Shown here: one piece after another, positions 45,846 to 57,730 of the stretch
Layout of the letters: every line of letters begins with the position of its first letter
How positions within the stretch are numbered: the stretch's first letter is position 1
NCBI GenBank assembly: GCA_028753945.1
Contig: JAPNXP010000002.1
Coordinates: 5,456,001 to 5,520,000 of the forward strand
Direction of reading: 5' to 3'
DNA length: 64,000 nucleotides
Source: Hexactinellida sp. DTS-2022
Taxonomy: Eukaryota > Porifera > Hexactinellida
Position numbers and translations under genes: made by a program
Notes under the pieces: generated by a model
Told to the model about the DNA's origin: nothing
Seen by the model: only the letters and a program-made list of their open reading frames with translations
Databases searched by the model: none

Positions 45846-46125
45846 TTAAAATATATAATAATCCGATTCTGATACTTGAATGCTATATATATATAATGAA
45901 ATTTTTTTTAAACCATAGAATATTGTAAAATATCTCCATATTTGGTCATTTCAATAAAAATGACGTCACTAAATGGCCTCAGGGAAGTTCCTAGAAATCT
46001 GATTTTTGGAAAATTACACTTCTAGGTTAAAATTATGCTATTGAACTACAACATGGAGGCATAAACTCGATTTCCATTGTTAACATTAAATTCACCATAT
46101 TTTCGCGTTCAGCATCCTTAACCAA

Positions 46126-46725
46126 AGAGGGGCCTTAATAATTTTTAAAATTTTTTAGAATGTCGCCATTTTGTGATTTTGTAGCCTTTTGGGTATGGAA
46201 TAAATCCCTATTTAGTATTCCTATCATAAAATTACTAGAAAGTAGGAAGAAAATGAAATTTAAGATATTTGAATTTTTTTCATTTTACCATAAATTGTTA
46301 ATGTCACAATGAAATGGCGCATAAACAGCTTAACCACAATTCTCAGATTCTCAAAAGTGGTTCCATTGGACTCGCAATGGTTGATTACCCCATATACAAC
46401 CCATATAATAACAATAGGAGACAGTTACTTCACTAAATCGTACGAATTCACAAATCGGAACAGAATATTTTTTGAATCGGAACTCCTCTGTTCCGATTAG
46501 CGAGGGTGTACTATATTTCGATTTCATTTTAATGGCCGAATCGGAGATCAAGATGAGTTTGTGTATAGAGAGCAGCGGGCTGGATAATTTCGCCTTCGGG
46601 ACAGATCAGGCCCGCTTGCCGTGGGTTGTCGACTCCTGGAAACTTTAAAGTTCGTAATGTATATTCGTTTACATGATCCTATTACTGAGCTCCAATATCA
46701 CTACTTCCAATTGTTGTTATGTTAG
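46126..46725. other. Composite middle, left part
   Basis: No gene seen. 46545-46640 is relatively GC-rich (GGGCTGGATAATTTCGCCTT) and precedes the ORF at 46726. Confidence 0.4.
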
Positions 46726-46983
46726 ATGGCAACTAGAAATTTTTCGGCGTCCGCCGCTCCCATGTACGAGCCTCTGCGTCTATTCACCACCTCAACAGCT
46801 GTGCCTGGTGTCTTCACCACGACAGGTCACACAAAATTATTTTACACCATGAGTGACCATGTCACTGACCAGGGGCAGCTGGTGCGAATTATTCTGGGCT
46901 TCGGGGCCCTGAGGTTTGGGGTAACCGTAACCCGGGATCGGAGCCCCCAACGCCCAACGGCCACCATCCCATGTAACAGGTAA
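46726..46983 (+). CDS. Possible exon of unknown gene
   Basis: ATG at 46726 opens 85 codons (MATRNFSASAAPMYEPLRLF...), GC-richer than its surroundings. A strong donor, AACAG|GTAAAT, sits at 46979/46980 and a plausible acceptor, TTTCTGATTTCAG, ends at 47120. Joining them gives a stop almost at once, so the product would stay about 85 residues. No domain is recognised. It may be a remnant carried within the composite. Confidence 0.3.
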   Translation: MATRNFSASAAPMYEPLRLFTTSTAVPGVFTTTGHTKLFYTMSDHVTDQGQLVRIILGFGALRFGVTVTRDRSPQRPTATIPCNR

Positions 46984-47120
46984 ATATTTATACTATTATA
47001 ACAATTATTATGTGTTTTGTATGCGCCTCATACGTTGCCAAGTTACCTAGCAAGCGTAGCGCGCTAGTTACCATAGTTCATTATTAGATTGCTCTTTTTT
47101 TGGTGGCTTTCTGATTTCAG

Positions 47121-49172
47121 CTAGAAATTTTCACAAACGAACATAGGAGTTCGTCTCCCTTAATCAAACTTCTGAAATGCATAGAAGGACTGAATGATTT
47201 AATTATTTCAATGAAATCATATTATTATTATTGGGTATTATTGAAACACGATTTTCAATATCGATTATTTTGAGTATTATTCTAAACTTTGATTATACTC
47301 TTGCTTGACACCTCTCAGAGGGCCGATGTGAGTTATATTTTACGATAAACTTTTCAATTTTTTCATTTGTTGATCAAGAGGAGCTTTCCATTTTAGTATT
47401 CCTGCAGCGCCTCGAAAGGGTGGCAAGATAAGAAGGTTAGCAACTACCGATACTTGTTCTCATTTTATCTTTTACGCTCACAAATATTACTATAGTCAGG
47501 GTTAGTTATTTTACTCTCAGGTGACCGAAAATATTGTGTTTATATTTCAAAGACTTCCCAATAAGGAAGTGGACTATCCCATTGGGACCAGAGGGTTAGT
47601 TCAAAATACACCAGTGTTCATAATGAGCGACTCTGATTATAATTGAAGTGACGGTTTGTTCCTTTTAAAAAATCTAAAATTACCACTCTTCCGACCATGT
47701 TTCGTTATTTATGCAGCAAAATTATCCTGCCTCCATAATATAAATTTAGTATCACTTAGTCTGCACACTGCAATTTTATTTTTTGTGCATGTCATTTTGG
47801 TAAAGATATAGTGGACGTAGTAATTAACTAGCTAAACAAGGTATTAAATTAGAATATACCAAAGCGTTTGGGCAACAGTTAAATTTAATGAGTATTCAGT
47901 CAGGGGGTCGCGTAATATCAATTCGCATTTTGATCAAAATTTCCTTGCTAACAGCGAATTTGCTATTGATGAAGGGAATTAAATTAAACTATTTTGGAAC
48001 TGAAAGTAACTTCCAAATAACATAACTTATTAATTAATTAATTAAGCGAACTCAATTGTACGCGTACGTCTCAATTAACCCAGGTAAATTATAATTGGAC
48101 CTGATAACCTATTAACTCTTTAGATTCTTCCACAGCCCTCCCCAACCTAAATCAAAAAAGGGTAATTGATTGTATTTATAATATAATTCTCCAGTCTTCT
48201 ACATATATTTTCTTGATTGTGTTAGCACTTAGCAGGATATAGAATTTGACACGGCTAAATTATAAATATCTTATATATTAAATCGCGAGGGTTTTTTGTT
48301 TGTTTGTTCGGAATTGATTGAGGAACATGTAAAACCACATACTTGAAATTTGGCAGAGGGGGGGGTGAATAGTTTATCTGGGAACATGTTCTAATATCTA
48401 AGAAAAATATTCATATCTTCTCTCCCTAAAGATGAGAAAAACTTTAGCCAATTAAATTCGAGGGTTTTCCAGTATGGATTAGCAGCTAGCATTCAATTAG
48501 TTAAAAGGATTTAGTGTCTCTATCGATTGTTAAGGAGTGTAAAACATTTTCTTCGCGTTTTGGGCTTGCAAATACTATTTTGATGTTTTTTACAAGTGTT
48601 TGGTTAAAGAAATTTCAGGGTTTTGAGTTCACGTATTTTGCTACCTATAGGTATCATTTGTAATTGATTTCTATTTACCCATCTTTTAAATAATCTTTTA
48701 GTCACGAGAGAACTTTTCAAAGATTACCTAAGTACATTTTAATTCACAAAAAAATTTGAAGCTTTGCAGCTTGCAGGAATTTAGACACTATGAGATTTTT
48801 GTTTAAGCAAATTGCGTTTCTTAATTATTTGAGCTTCACTATAATTTAATCGACTATTACTCAACATTTTTAATACACTTCTATATACATTTCCAATTGT
48901 GTACAAAACTATTCATTTACTTTTGTATGATTAAATTTGTGAAATTATGAAAATATACATTTAACATAAAAAACAACAAGCAACTAAGACAGATATTCTC
49001 TAAACCGTATTTCCCCGAAAAAGCACCTGGGCTTAAAAAAGCGCCGGCTGTATAAAAATGGTATCTGTATGTTAAAATTTATTCCCAATAAATGATAACT
49101 GCAATTGAATTGTTGTGATTTAGGGAATTATAGGATGTTTAATCTCGCTGGGTACCAATTGATTTCACCTAA
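47121..49172. other. Composite middle, right part
   Basis: No gene seen. 48440-48540 is a diverged copy of 38680-38770 (TCCAGTATGGATTAGCAG), and a scrap at 49005-49060 resembles 41290-41330. Confidence 0.5.
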
Positions 49173-49570
49173 GGATGCTGAACGCGAAATCCTATTAGGT
49201 ACTATGGGTAGTTTCTACAGTTTTATTAAATTAATGTTAAATCACTAAAAACATAAGATCTATGACCCTAACTAAGATATTTAGTACTTGAGTGCATTTC
49301 TGAGAATTCTATTTTTGGCATTCTATAAGAAAATGTGTGCATTGGCTTCCCATTGACGTAATACAATAGAATCAAAACTTTTCGAGCAATTCCAATGAAA
49401 CTGTTAGGGCGTAAGTTCTAAAAATTATATTGTATATTCATCATTACTAGGAATAAAAAATTGACCTCGACTGGAACTGTAGCGCACTGACATTCTATTC
49501 TGGAATTATCTACACCTTGTTTTGTCAAAATAGGGTCAAATTTTGACAATTTTACCTTGAAAATAGTTTC

Positions 49571-50823
49571 GGATGCTTGCTTCGGAATTCTGAGGAATTT
49601 ATCAACAAAGTGAAATTTCGAGATTAGTGTGAAATATATTACAACTATATCATGGAATTATCCTGGAATTGAAAATTTTCAAAAATAAGTACTCCATTCC
49701 CTACAGGGGGCATTTTAGTGACGTCATTATTGATGTTTTGGCAATTAAATGAATATATATATACATTTTTTCATATTTATTGACATTTATTTACGTGTTT
49801 TATATTCTATATCCCATTTATATGGAATATAATACATTTTATATTATTTAGAAGTACCAGTAGTTCAGTTGGTAGCATATCGGAACAGTATACAAGTGTT
49901 CCTGGGTTCGATGCCCAAACCTGGCTTATCTTTTTGTCAATCAACTATAATATGATAAACCCATAAGCTTTATTCATATAATCTTATACAGTATGGACTA
50001 TATATATTTAACCAAAGGTAAACAGACATGTATAATGACAACAATAACAATTTCAGATAATTATTTTATTACATTTTGCTTTAAAATGTGTCCCAAAAGA
50101 ACGTGGACTGCTATAAACTCTTCCAATTCATGCCAAAAACTACATATTATTCAAAATACAATGTTAAAAACTATCTTCGAGTATTATATTAGTCTATACT
50201 AAGGATACTATTACATAATACACATTTGATTCGTGCATATTAGCTAGAATATTTCCGATAATCTTTAACTTTAATTTACTCAAAACGGGATTTATTGACA
50301 AACGATGGATTGTTTAATGTTGAAGTACTGAAGCAAACATTCCAAAAATACCAGGCTTATATATATATGGTATAAACTTTATTTTGCAAGCACTTTGGAC
50401 ATAATGAACAATTGGTGTATGTGCTACATGGGGAAGAAGGTGAAAAATGTCAATTTTTGACCTTTTTTGACAATTTCTGTTGCATCAAATAAAAGAATAT
50501 GTTCTAAACATTTTTTAAGTCTGAAGTGCTTGCATAATTTAGTACTTGTAGTAATGATTAATCACTGTAATTCTTGGAGTTACACCTATCATATTTCAAG
50601 TAGAAAGAATTCAGTCAATTCTGATGCTACAGTGTTACTGACATGGGAAGCCAAAGTTCAAGTTATTCAATAGCATGCCAAAAATAGATCTAAGCAAGTT
50701 TTTGAAGTTTGCTTATAATCTTAGTTGGTGAATTACAATTTATGTTTCACCACTAACAATTCACTTTTCACATTATTGGTGAAACTACCCATACCCCTAA
50801 AACACTTTTCGAAGCAAGCATCC
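49571..50823. mobile_element. TTAA MITE related to K3, nested in the deleted copy
   Basis: Ends GGATGCTTGCTTCGGAA / TTTTCGAAGCAAGCATCC, 1253 bp, TTTC on the left (decayed) and TTAA on the right (50824-50827). The empty site is intact in K3 near 42588. Its right interior (50635-50700) resembles the K3 left interior in reverse, so it is a distant K3 relative. Carries a tRNA-like sequence. Confidence 0.8.
49854..49925 (+). ncRNA. tRNA-like sequence in the nested K3 relative
   Basis: 72 nt with A box (TAGTTCAGTTGGTAGC), a 6-bp stem GGAACA/TGTTCC at the anticodon arm, and B box (GGGTTCGATGCCC). Acceptor pairing is incomplete, so it is probably not a functional tRNA. Confidence 0.6.
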
Positions 50824-51024
50824 TTAAATAAACAGGAAGAAATTGTTGGATCTTCACAATCAAGGTCAAATTTATTAGTTATAGTGTATAGAAGGATATC
50901 TGAAAGTTTTAACTAATTTCGCTCTATAACCTTTGACATAAAATCTCCCAAAGTCTGAAAAACCGTGTTTTGAGAAACAAGCGTTCAAAGTTTCTTTGAT
51001 TATTCCCAGTCATTATACATGCAA

Positions 51025-51070
51025 ATCGCTTGTTTTTCCATCCTAGTAGGTACTCATCTGAGTCGTTGAA
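51025..51070 (-). pseudogene. Decayed hammerhead ribozyme
   Basis: Aligns with 42795-42851, but the core has degraded (CAGATGAG for CTGATGA region, GGAAAAAC after helix II) and helix I is lost. Unlikely to cleave. Confidence 0.6.
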
Positions 51071-51833
51071 TGACTCGGAGGTATCATGCAACGATCATGC
51101 GGCGTTTAACTTCCTTTCCAATGCGTGCTGGTAAATTCTCTGCCTCCCCCCTCCCTACAGTCGGGATCTGGTTGGCATCGTCGTGGGTGGTCTAGGGGTA
51201 AACTTCTAAGCCACAGTAGGTTTGGGGATATAACTGCTACCTCCCTTCATCCAGGAGAAGGTCTCGTTCTACCCGTCCACTCTATCAGTCTTTATCGGAG
51301 TGTCCGACTATGGATGTTCTTCTTGCTAGAGCCTCAAAGCGTTGTCCAATAGTCTCAACGTGGCATTTCTTGAATTGTAGTAGAATATATATCGGTTTCA
51401 ATATCTCCGTGAATTGACTTTGAACGAATGTTGCTTACACCTGAGAGGTGTCGTTTCAATTGAAGAATGTGAGGAACTGATTAGGGGGATGTGCATCGTT
51501 TGCCATCAAATGTCTGGGTCTTTTTGGAAACTCCTACAAGGAAGGAGGATAGGAAGATTCGTGGAAGAAGATATTCGCTTGAGAAGAAAAATGTCTATGC
51601 TCGAAGGGGAGTTGTTAGTCAAGAAGTGGGCTGTGAAGATACGGGTGAGAGGCTCGGGGAAAACACGGGTGAAAGGATCAGGAAGACATGGGTGAAAGAA
51701 TCGGGGAAGACTGATGAACCTCGATGTCGGGATGATAGGAGTGTTCATCAAACTATGTGCAACTATCACAATGTGCCCACATTCGGTTGGGTTCCTGAGA
51801 ATTGTCTCTTGCTGAGTAATAAGCCGAAGACAT
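51062..51833 (-). pseudogene. Deleted remnant of the K3 transposase
   Basis: 51062-51358 corresponds to the C-terminal coding region 43215-43510 of K3, and 51359-51833 to its N-terminal 45027-45480. The catalytic core between them is gone. Many frameshifts remain. The small plus-strand frames over this span are shadows. Confidence 0.8.
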
Positions 51834-52148
51834 ATGCTAATAATCTAATGATCTACATATGTTTTTTGGAGAAATATTACACAATATTGTTGTAAAAGAA
51901 ATATCTAGGTTTGAAGTCGAAATGTGAAATTCCTATAATCCTGGAATTTATATTTTTCAAACTATTGCTCGAGCCTAGTTGTTTGATGATTTGTACACTA
52001 ATAATCATAATTAATATGCAGTTTGACAACCGCAAAAATGTTTACCCAATACAATGTTGTAAACAGTATCGCCGGAAGTATCAAGATATGAGCAAGTGAT
52101 GTAATCACTTGATAAGCTAATTGACAAAAAAATAGGATAAAAAGAATT

Positions 52149-52219
52149 GGTAGGACTGGGGTTCGAACCCGGGCTGCGCGCTCGCCTGGCCAGTTCGCTA
52201 CCCAAACGTCCACCAGGAC
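52149..52219 (-). ncRNA. tRNA-like sequence in the K3-derived copy
   Basis: Nearly identical to 45775-45845; the B box is conserved while the neighbouring transposase has decayed. Confidence 0.6.
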
Positions 52220-52457
52220 TTAAAATTTATAATAATCTGGTTCTGATACTTGAATGCTATATATATATGAGGAAAACTTTATAAAAGTATAAAATATTGT
52301 AAAAAATCTCCATATTTGGTCATTTCAATAAAAATGACGTCACTAAATAGCCTCAGGGAAGGTCCTAGAAATGTGATTTTTGGAAAATTGCACTTCTAGG
52401 TTAAAATTATGTTCTTGAACTACAACATAGCAGCATAAACTCGTTTTCCATTGTTAA

Positions 52458-53346
52458 GGCTCGACCCACACCTTCAGAACTATTAGTCCCTTCAGATCCA
52501 AACTTATATCAGATTTAGCCATATCTATGCTGATAATAAATCCGCAATCGAAATTGAATTCGAACAATATTCGCTCGAATGATTGTGTATAGTTCCATAT
52601 TACGTAATATTAAATTCCTATACCTGACCTAAAATATGTGCGCCGTACTAAAAAAAAATTCACAGAAGTTTAAGTGTTGATTATTCCTTGTTTATTCAAT
52701 ACATATACATAGCTAAGCTGCAGACTATTAGTTGATCGTTTCATAAGCTTACTAATATTTTTCAATGTGTCAAAGTCAAAACAAGCTATTTGAATGATGA
52801 TTATTGCATTTTTCTGATTTAAAGAATTACAACAATTTGAAAAAGTATCATAATCGTCTAATTATAGTTTGCAGCTTAGCTATGCATATGTATTGAATAA
52901 ACAAGGAATAATCAACACTTAAACTTTTGTGAATTTTTATTTATCACGGCGCATGTTGGGCTGGGTTTGTACTTTGTTGAAGAATATCTGTTTATTTATA
53001 TTGTAATACTATTTTCCTATATATATACACTTCATTCAGTAGGAATCTTATATAGTGGTTATATAACAATGTTAACTAAGTATTATGCATTGGTTTTATC
53101 TTAAGTTATGTAGTATTCAGCAATACAAATTAGATAATTCCGCTATAAATTATGACGAAATCCCCCCCAATTTTTGTATTACGTCAGTGGCGCAAAGTGG
53201 CGCAAGTTGGTATATTTCCTAAAGTATTTGGAATTTCTTGATGAAAATTTCTGTGAATATACCCCATCTATAGAGCATGCGGAATATGCAATAATGTACA
53301 TTTAATCAATGGTCTGGGCCTCCGTCCTGAAGGTGTGGGTCGAGCC
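52458..53346. mobile_element. B-family TTAA element
   Basis: Ends GGCTCGACCCACACCTTCA / TGAAGGTGTGGGTCGAGCC, 889 bp, TTAA at 52454-52457 and 53347-53350. The empty site is seen in K3 near 46079 (TTGTTAACATTAAA). Confidence 0.92.
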
Positions 53347-53388
53347 TTAACATAAAATTCACCATATTTTCGCGTACAGCATCCTTAA

Positions 53389-53560
53389 TGCTCTAATATG
53401 TATAATAAGTCTATACTAGTTGGGATACAGTATGAATATACTAATATATATGACAATTGAGTTGAATAATATAATATAGTCAATTTATGTGTTGATGATG
53501 CATACAAAAATTAAATAAATATGCAGATGAGAATTTCTAGCCCATTATCAACTGGTTTTG
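53389..53560 (+). repeat. Repeat R, right half
   Basis: Resumes the sequence of 36831-36930 directly after the TTAA at 53385-53388. Confidence 0.75.
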
Positions 53561-53599
53561 GCAATATATGCTAATCACTGAGATATTTGTGCATATTAA

Positions 53600-54295
53600 G
53601 GTTCAGGTATACTCTACAAATTTCGAATATTTAGATAAAATCCAAATCATTGTCTATTTCTCTTTTATTGCATTTTGGGATTGTATTGATACCAATGAGT
53701 ACTCTCAAGAGATTTCTAGGAAAGATTCCTATTATTTTTCCAGTTTGACACACTTAGGTCACCTCAATTTAGGAATAATTGCTGTAAATTTTTTTTAAAA
53801 GCCGCTATCTCAAAACTAACATTTTCCGAATTGCGGAAGAAGTAATTTTGTCAATTTTGGTCGTAAAATCAAAAACTCAATGGTTTCGGAGAGATCTCGT
53901 AAAGATACAACTTTTCAGTGGTGTAATTTAACCTAATATGAATAGTTCATCTGTTTCTTGGATTTGGATAAGGAAAATCTTCATTTGAAAATCGACATCA
54001 CATAAAAGTATTTGAAATCCAGAAAAATGTAGATATTCACTATTCCTGTACTCAAAAGTTATATTACATCCAGCTAAACACATTTTATCAATAATATTCT
54101 TGGTATTGTTTATCTTTTCTGATTGATCTATTCCGCAAAAATGGTAAAATTTAAAAAAAGTTTTTTCCTCTATTAGTTTATATGCCAATATTATTGTATT
54201 TTTGGCATCCTGAGGATGAAGTAAATCCGCTGTAAAAAAATTAATTCATTCGGGTAAATACTTATGGTAGAAGTACTCTAGAGGATACCTGAACC
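53600..54295 (+). mobile_element. C-family TTAA MITE, copy C3
   Basis: Ends GGTTCAGGTATACTCTAC / GAGGATACCTGAACC, 696 bp, TTAA at 53596-53599 and 54296-54299. Confidence 0.9.
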
Positions 54296-54299
54296 TTAA

Positions 54300-54772
54300 T
54301 GTTAGTTTATATACATAAAGTATATAAGTGCAAGATAAGTTACATATAAAACCAAGGAATGTCAATTGAGATAATAAAAAAGCTACATCATCAACAATGA
54401 CATCACAAAATTGACATTTTGAAGACTTTGTAGAATATTTTTTCAAAAAAATTCACTTCTCACATAATTTGATGATATATTAGCTTCATTTCACAGAATA
54501 AACTCGCATTTCAATTTTGTCACTAAAAGACCAAAAATCTCACCCCAAGCATCCTTAAGGTCATACAATGATGGATTTTCGACACACGAGAACCCCCAAT
54601 TATTATTTCGTTTTTAGACATTAACAAATAACAGTATTATCACAATTCTCTAAAATGAAATTTTTGAATTAGATATTGATAGTTTCAAAATAGCCTAATA
54701 GTGAATCCTTACTAGTCAATAAAAATTCTAGCTATCCACTCTATTTGGCGCAAGTTTTATTATAGTGCAAGT
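54300..54772. other. No gene seen
   Basis: AT-rich spacer; CCAAGCATCCTTAAGG near 54545 may be a relic of a K3-type end. Confidence 0.4.
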
Positions 54773-54776
54773 TTAA

Positions 54777-55450
54777 TCGTAGACTGCCGGAGAGATTTTC
54801 AGGAAAATAGAAAACCCTGTTGTTCTTTGTATTTAATATTTAGAACCTAGATATTTGAAATCCAACAAGAGCACAATAATAAATCAACTTACTAGAATTT
54901 TTAAAAAGATTTTCTCTAGGATTTTGACAAAAAGTGATGATACATACATTATCTTTGAATCTTTTTAACGCCGTTGACATGCAAGTAATCCTTTGTTTCT
55001 AAATTTGAACAATCACGACTTTCTTGTTAGTCATCATATCTCAAAATTTGAACAAACCCTCCTCAGTAAACGAAAGTTACATCATATCGACTAATCTGTT
55101 TATGATCAACCATGGATTACGAAAAAATACATATATTTGAGTTATAACTATCACAACACTATATTAGCCAAACCAAATATCCTAAATAGTTAATCTTTAG
55201 TCCAATATCTTCTTACGGGTATTTCCACGTTGTAATTTTAACATTCGAAAATACGAAAGGAAGTGGCAAGCAAGTGGAGCTGGACACGATTATGCTACCT
55301 CATCATAACAATTTCTGAAATTTTTGATTTTTGAATAAAATCGATAAAGAGTACAAAACAATGTCTAAATCCGAATTTTCACGAAATTTTAATAATTCAC
55401 TCTACCTGTTCTCCACCTGACACAACGTGTATCAGTTAGGCAGTCTACAG
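54777..55450. mobile_element. D-family TTAA MITE, copy D3
   Basis: Ends TCGTAGACTGCCGG / GGCAGTCTACAG, 674 bp, TTAA at 54773-54776 and 55451-55454. Confidence 0.88.
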
Positions 55451-55454
55451 TTAA

Positions 55455-55863
55455 CTCTACTACATTAGTGCAAGGGATTTCGCCACACAGAATTTTCGAG
55501 CCCGATTTGATACGTTTTTTCTATAGATTTTTAAATAATCACTCGATTTTATCAGAAATTTGGCATTATATAACTGTTAAATCTAAATTTGGTATTAAAG
55601 TTGAAAATCTACACCTCGAAATCCCAAAAACAACTTACAAGGATATTTTTGAGGAATAACTTTGTTCTCTACGACTTATACTTTTTGAGATACACATAAG
55701 AATACAAAGGTCACTCCCCGGAAATTCTAACGGAATGTATTTCTATTAAATGACGGTGTTTTTGAACATTGGTGACGTGAAAAAGGTAAAAAAAAATGTC
55801 CGAATCACAATTTCTTTGGATTTGGATAGATAGGATGTCAGACAATAGCTAGGAGAGGTTAAA
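55455..55863. other. No gene seen
   Basis: AT-rich; the 63-codon frame at 55468 has no coding signature. Confidence 0.4.
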
Positions 55864-56061
55864 GTTAAATTACCCCATGTGAATGAAATTTCTGGTTTTT
55901 AATCTGTAATTGAGAGAAATAGATCCCCATACGATACAAAGCAATAAACAAAAAAGAAAATGTCTATATCTATTATACTTTATATTTTTTGTCGGTTTCA
56001 AAATTTGGCTAATATAATCTCCCAAAGTGCGATTTCCAAAAGTGGTGGTCGTTATTATCTA
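55864..56061 (-). mobile_element. A-family MITE fragment
   Basis: About 200 bp of one end (GTTAAATTACCCCATGTG), broken off at a TACG palindrome. Confidence 0.75.
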
Positions 56062-56068
56062 AGTTGAT

Positions 56069-56148
56069 TGATACGCGTATTGCGTATAATACGTATAATA
56101 CGTATTATACGTAATACGCTATATATTTATACGTATTATACGCTAAAT
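56069..56148. repeat. TACGTATTATAC palindromic repeat
   Basis: Interleaved copies of GCGTAT, ATACGTAT and TATACG form overlapping palindromes over 80 bp. It supplied the hAT target. Confidence 0.8.
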
Positions 56149-57280
56149 CAGTGGTCCTCAAACTTTTCACAGCCCGTACCACTTCATCAAATATTAGGGT
56201 CTCCGCGTACCACCATAATGATCGATATTTAAATACACCCCTGAAAACGACGTACAGCAAATCGTACTAAAGTACAATTCCATTGTATTTAATAACATTT
56301 AAATTTTGATGCATTTTTAAAGTACACTAACCAGCTAGAAGTATTTGAACAATTGGAATTTGAATGCAGACACAATAGTCGTCTGGTAACTTATTAACGG
56401 CTGTTTAAACTACTCTGAAATGACTATAAATATCTTGCTATATTTGTAAAGTAAAAAATATTTTGAATTCACGTCATTTTAGTCAATATTGATGAAGTAG
56501 CATTAGATTATCTGCCACTTGCCACTTGTGGCACAAGTGGCACAATTGGGAATGTGGCTGTAATTCAGTAGAAAATAAACCTATTGGTTTGAAATTATGC
56601 ACCTAGAGTAATTCGACCATGTGGAATTCAAATCTGCAATCAGAACTTCTATATTCTCATTCCATCTTGGTGATCGGAAATTATATATTTAATTAGCTAA
56701 TTATATAGTTAATGAGTTTGACACCTCCATATTCATATAAATTCAAAAAATTTGCTATTTTATCATACTTTACATATCGTTTATGTAAATAGCAGTGTTG
56801 ATAAATCTACCAATGCTCTTATGCTGCTAGAAGCTTGAATGTATAAATACAAATTATTGCTGTTCAAATATTTATGTCCGGTTAGTGTATAATGATCTAC
56901 CCCCTCTCAAGGGCGTAGCTAGGAGAAAGTCTCTGCGCGGCTAAATGAACAACAGCGAGCGTAGCGAGCGACCTAAGGGGGTTTGGGGAGTATACCCCCA
57001 GGATTTTTTTGCAGAGTTAATGTTAACTACTAATCTACATGCAGGAAGCATAGTTTGCTAACTAAAACAAAATCCAATTGATTTAGAAAGTGTAGTCTAG
57101 CAACATTAGAGAATTGAAGATATTGACGGTGTTGAATAATATCAACAATAAACTGCCAACAATTCAAATGGCTGAAAAAAAGTCTTTCCCCCCTCCCCTG
57201 ACTCCTCCTCCCTCCGCGTACCACTAGAAAGGAGCTCGCGTACCACCAGTGGTACGCGTACCACAGTTTGAGAACCACTG
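56149..57280. mobile_element. Non-autonomous hAT element
   Basis: Ends CAGTGGTCCTCAAACTTTTC / CACAGTTTGAGAACCACTG, 1132 bp, perfect duplication CGCTAAAT at 56141-56148 and 57281-57288. No transposase; GTACCACC repeats lie at both ends. Confidence 0.95.
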
Positions 57281-57730
57281 CGCTAAATCAATGATCAACC
57301 AGGGATGTTTTCGAATTAAATGCAGTAGTAAATTTATTAAGGTTCAGGTATACTCTACATAATCCCAAAATTTCGATAAAATCCCAAATATTGTAAATCT
57401 CGTTTTTATTGCATTTTCGGATTGTATTGACACCAATGTGTACTCTCAAGAGATTTCTAAGAGAAATTCCTATTATTCTTCCAGTTTGACACACTTTGGT
57501 CACCTCAATCTAGGTATTATTGATGTAAATTAAGGTTCAGGTATACTCTACAAAATCCCAAAATTTCGATAAACCCCAAACTATGGTAAATATCGTTTTT
57601 ATTGCATTTTCGGATTGTGTGGATACCCATGTGGACTTTGACGAAATTTCAAAGAAAAATTCCAATTATTTCTCCAGTTTGACTCACTTCGAGTTTTGAA
57701 AGAAATATTTGGGTTCTGGTTTTGGTTGCC

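Larger units (their letters stand above)
42193..46117 (-). mobile_element. K3, 3.9-kb apparently intact Kolobok-like transposon
   Basis: Left end GGAAGCTGAACGCGAAAT after TTAA (42189-42192) and right end TTTTCGCGTTCAGCATCC before TTAA (46118-46121). It holds, on the minus strand, a tRNA-like sequence, a TATA box, the 823-residue transposase and a hammerhead ribozyme. Confidence 0.9.
42193..53384. mobile_element. Composite of two K3-family copies inserted at one TTAA
   Basis: The left copy is 42193-46117 and the right copy 49173-53384, in the same orientation, with about 3 kb between. The outer left flank continues repeat R up to TTAA, and the outer right flank resumes R after TTAA (53385-53388). 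The pair therefore occupies a single site that is empty at 36827-36830. Confidence 0.6.
49173..53384 (-). mobile_element. K3-derived copy, deleted and twice interrupted
   Basis: Left end GGATGCTGAACGCGAAAT follows CTAA (a TTAA variant); right end TTCGCGTACAGCATCC precedes TTAA (53385-53388). It is collinear with K3 except for nested elements at 49571-50823 and 52458-53346 and a large internal deletion in the transposase. Confidence 0.85.

Noticed and set aside
49854..49925. Functional tRNA gene
   Set aside because: Acceptor stem does not pair properly and the anticodon loop is oversized; kept only as tRNA-like.
51125..51895. Plus-strand ORFs of 75, 93 and 134 codons
   Set aside because: They are antisense to the decayed K3 transposase remnant.
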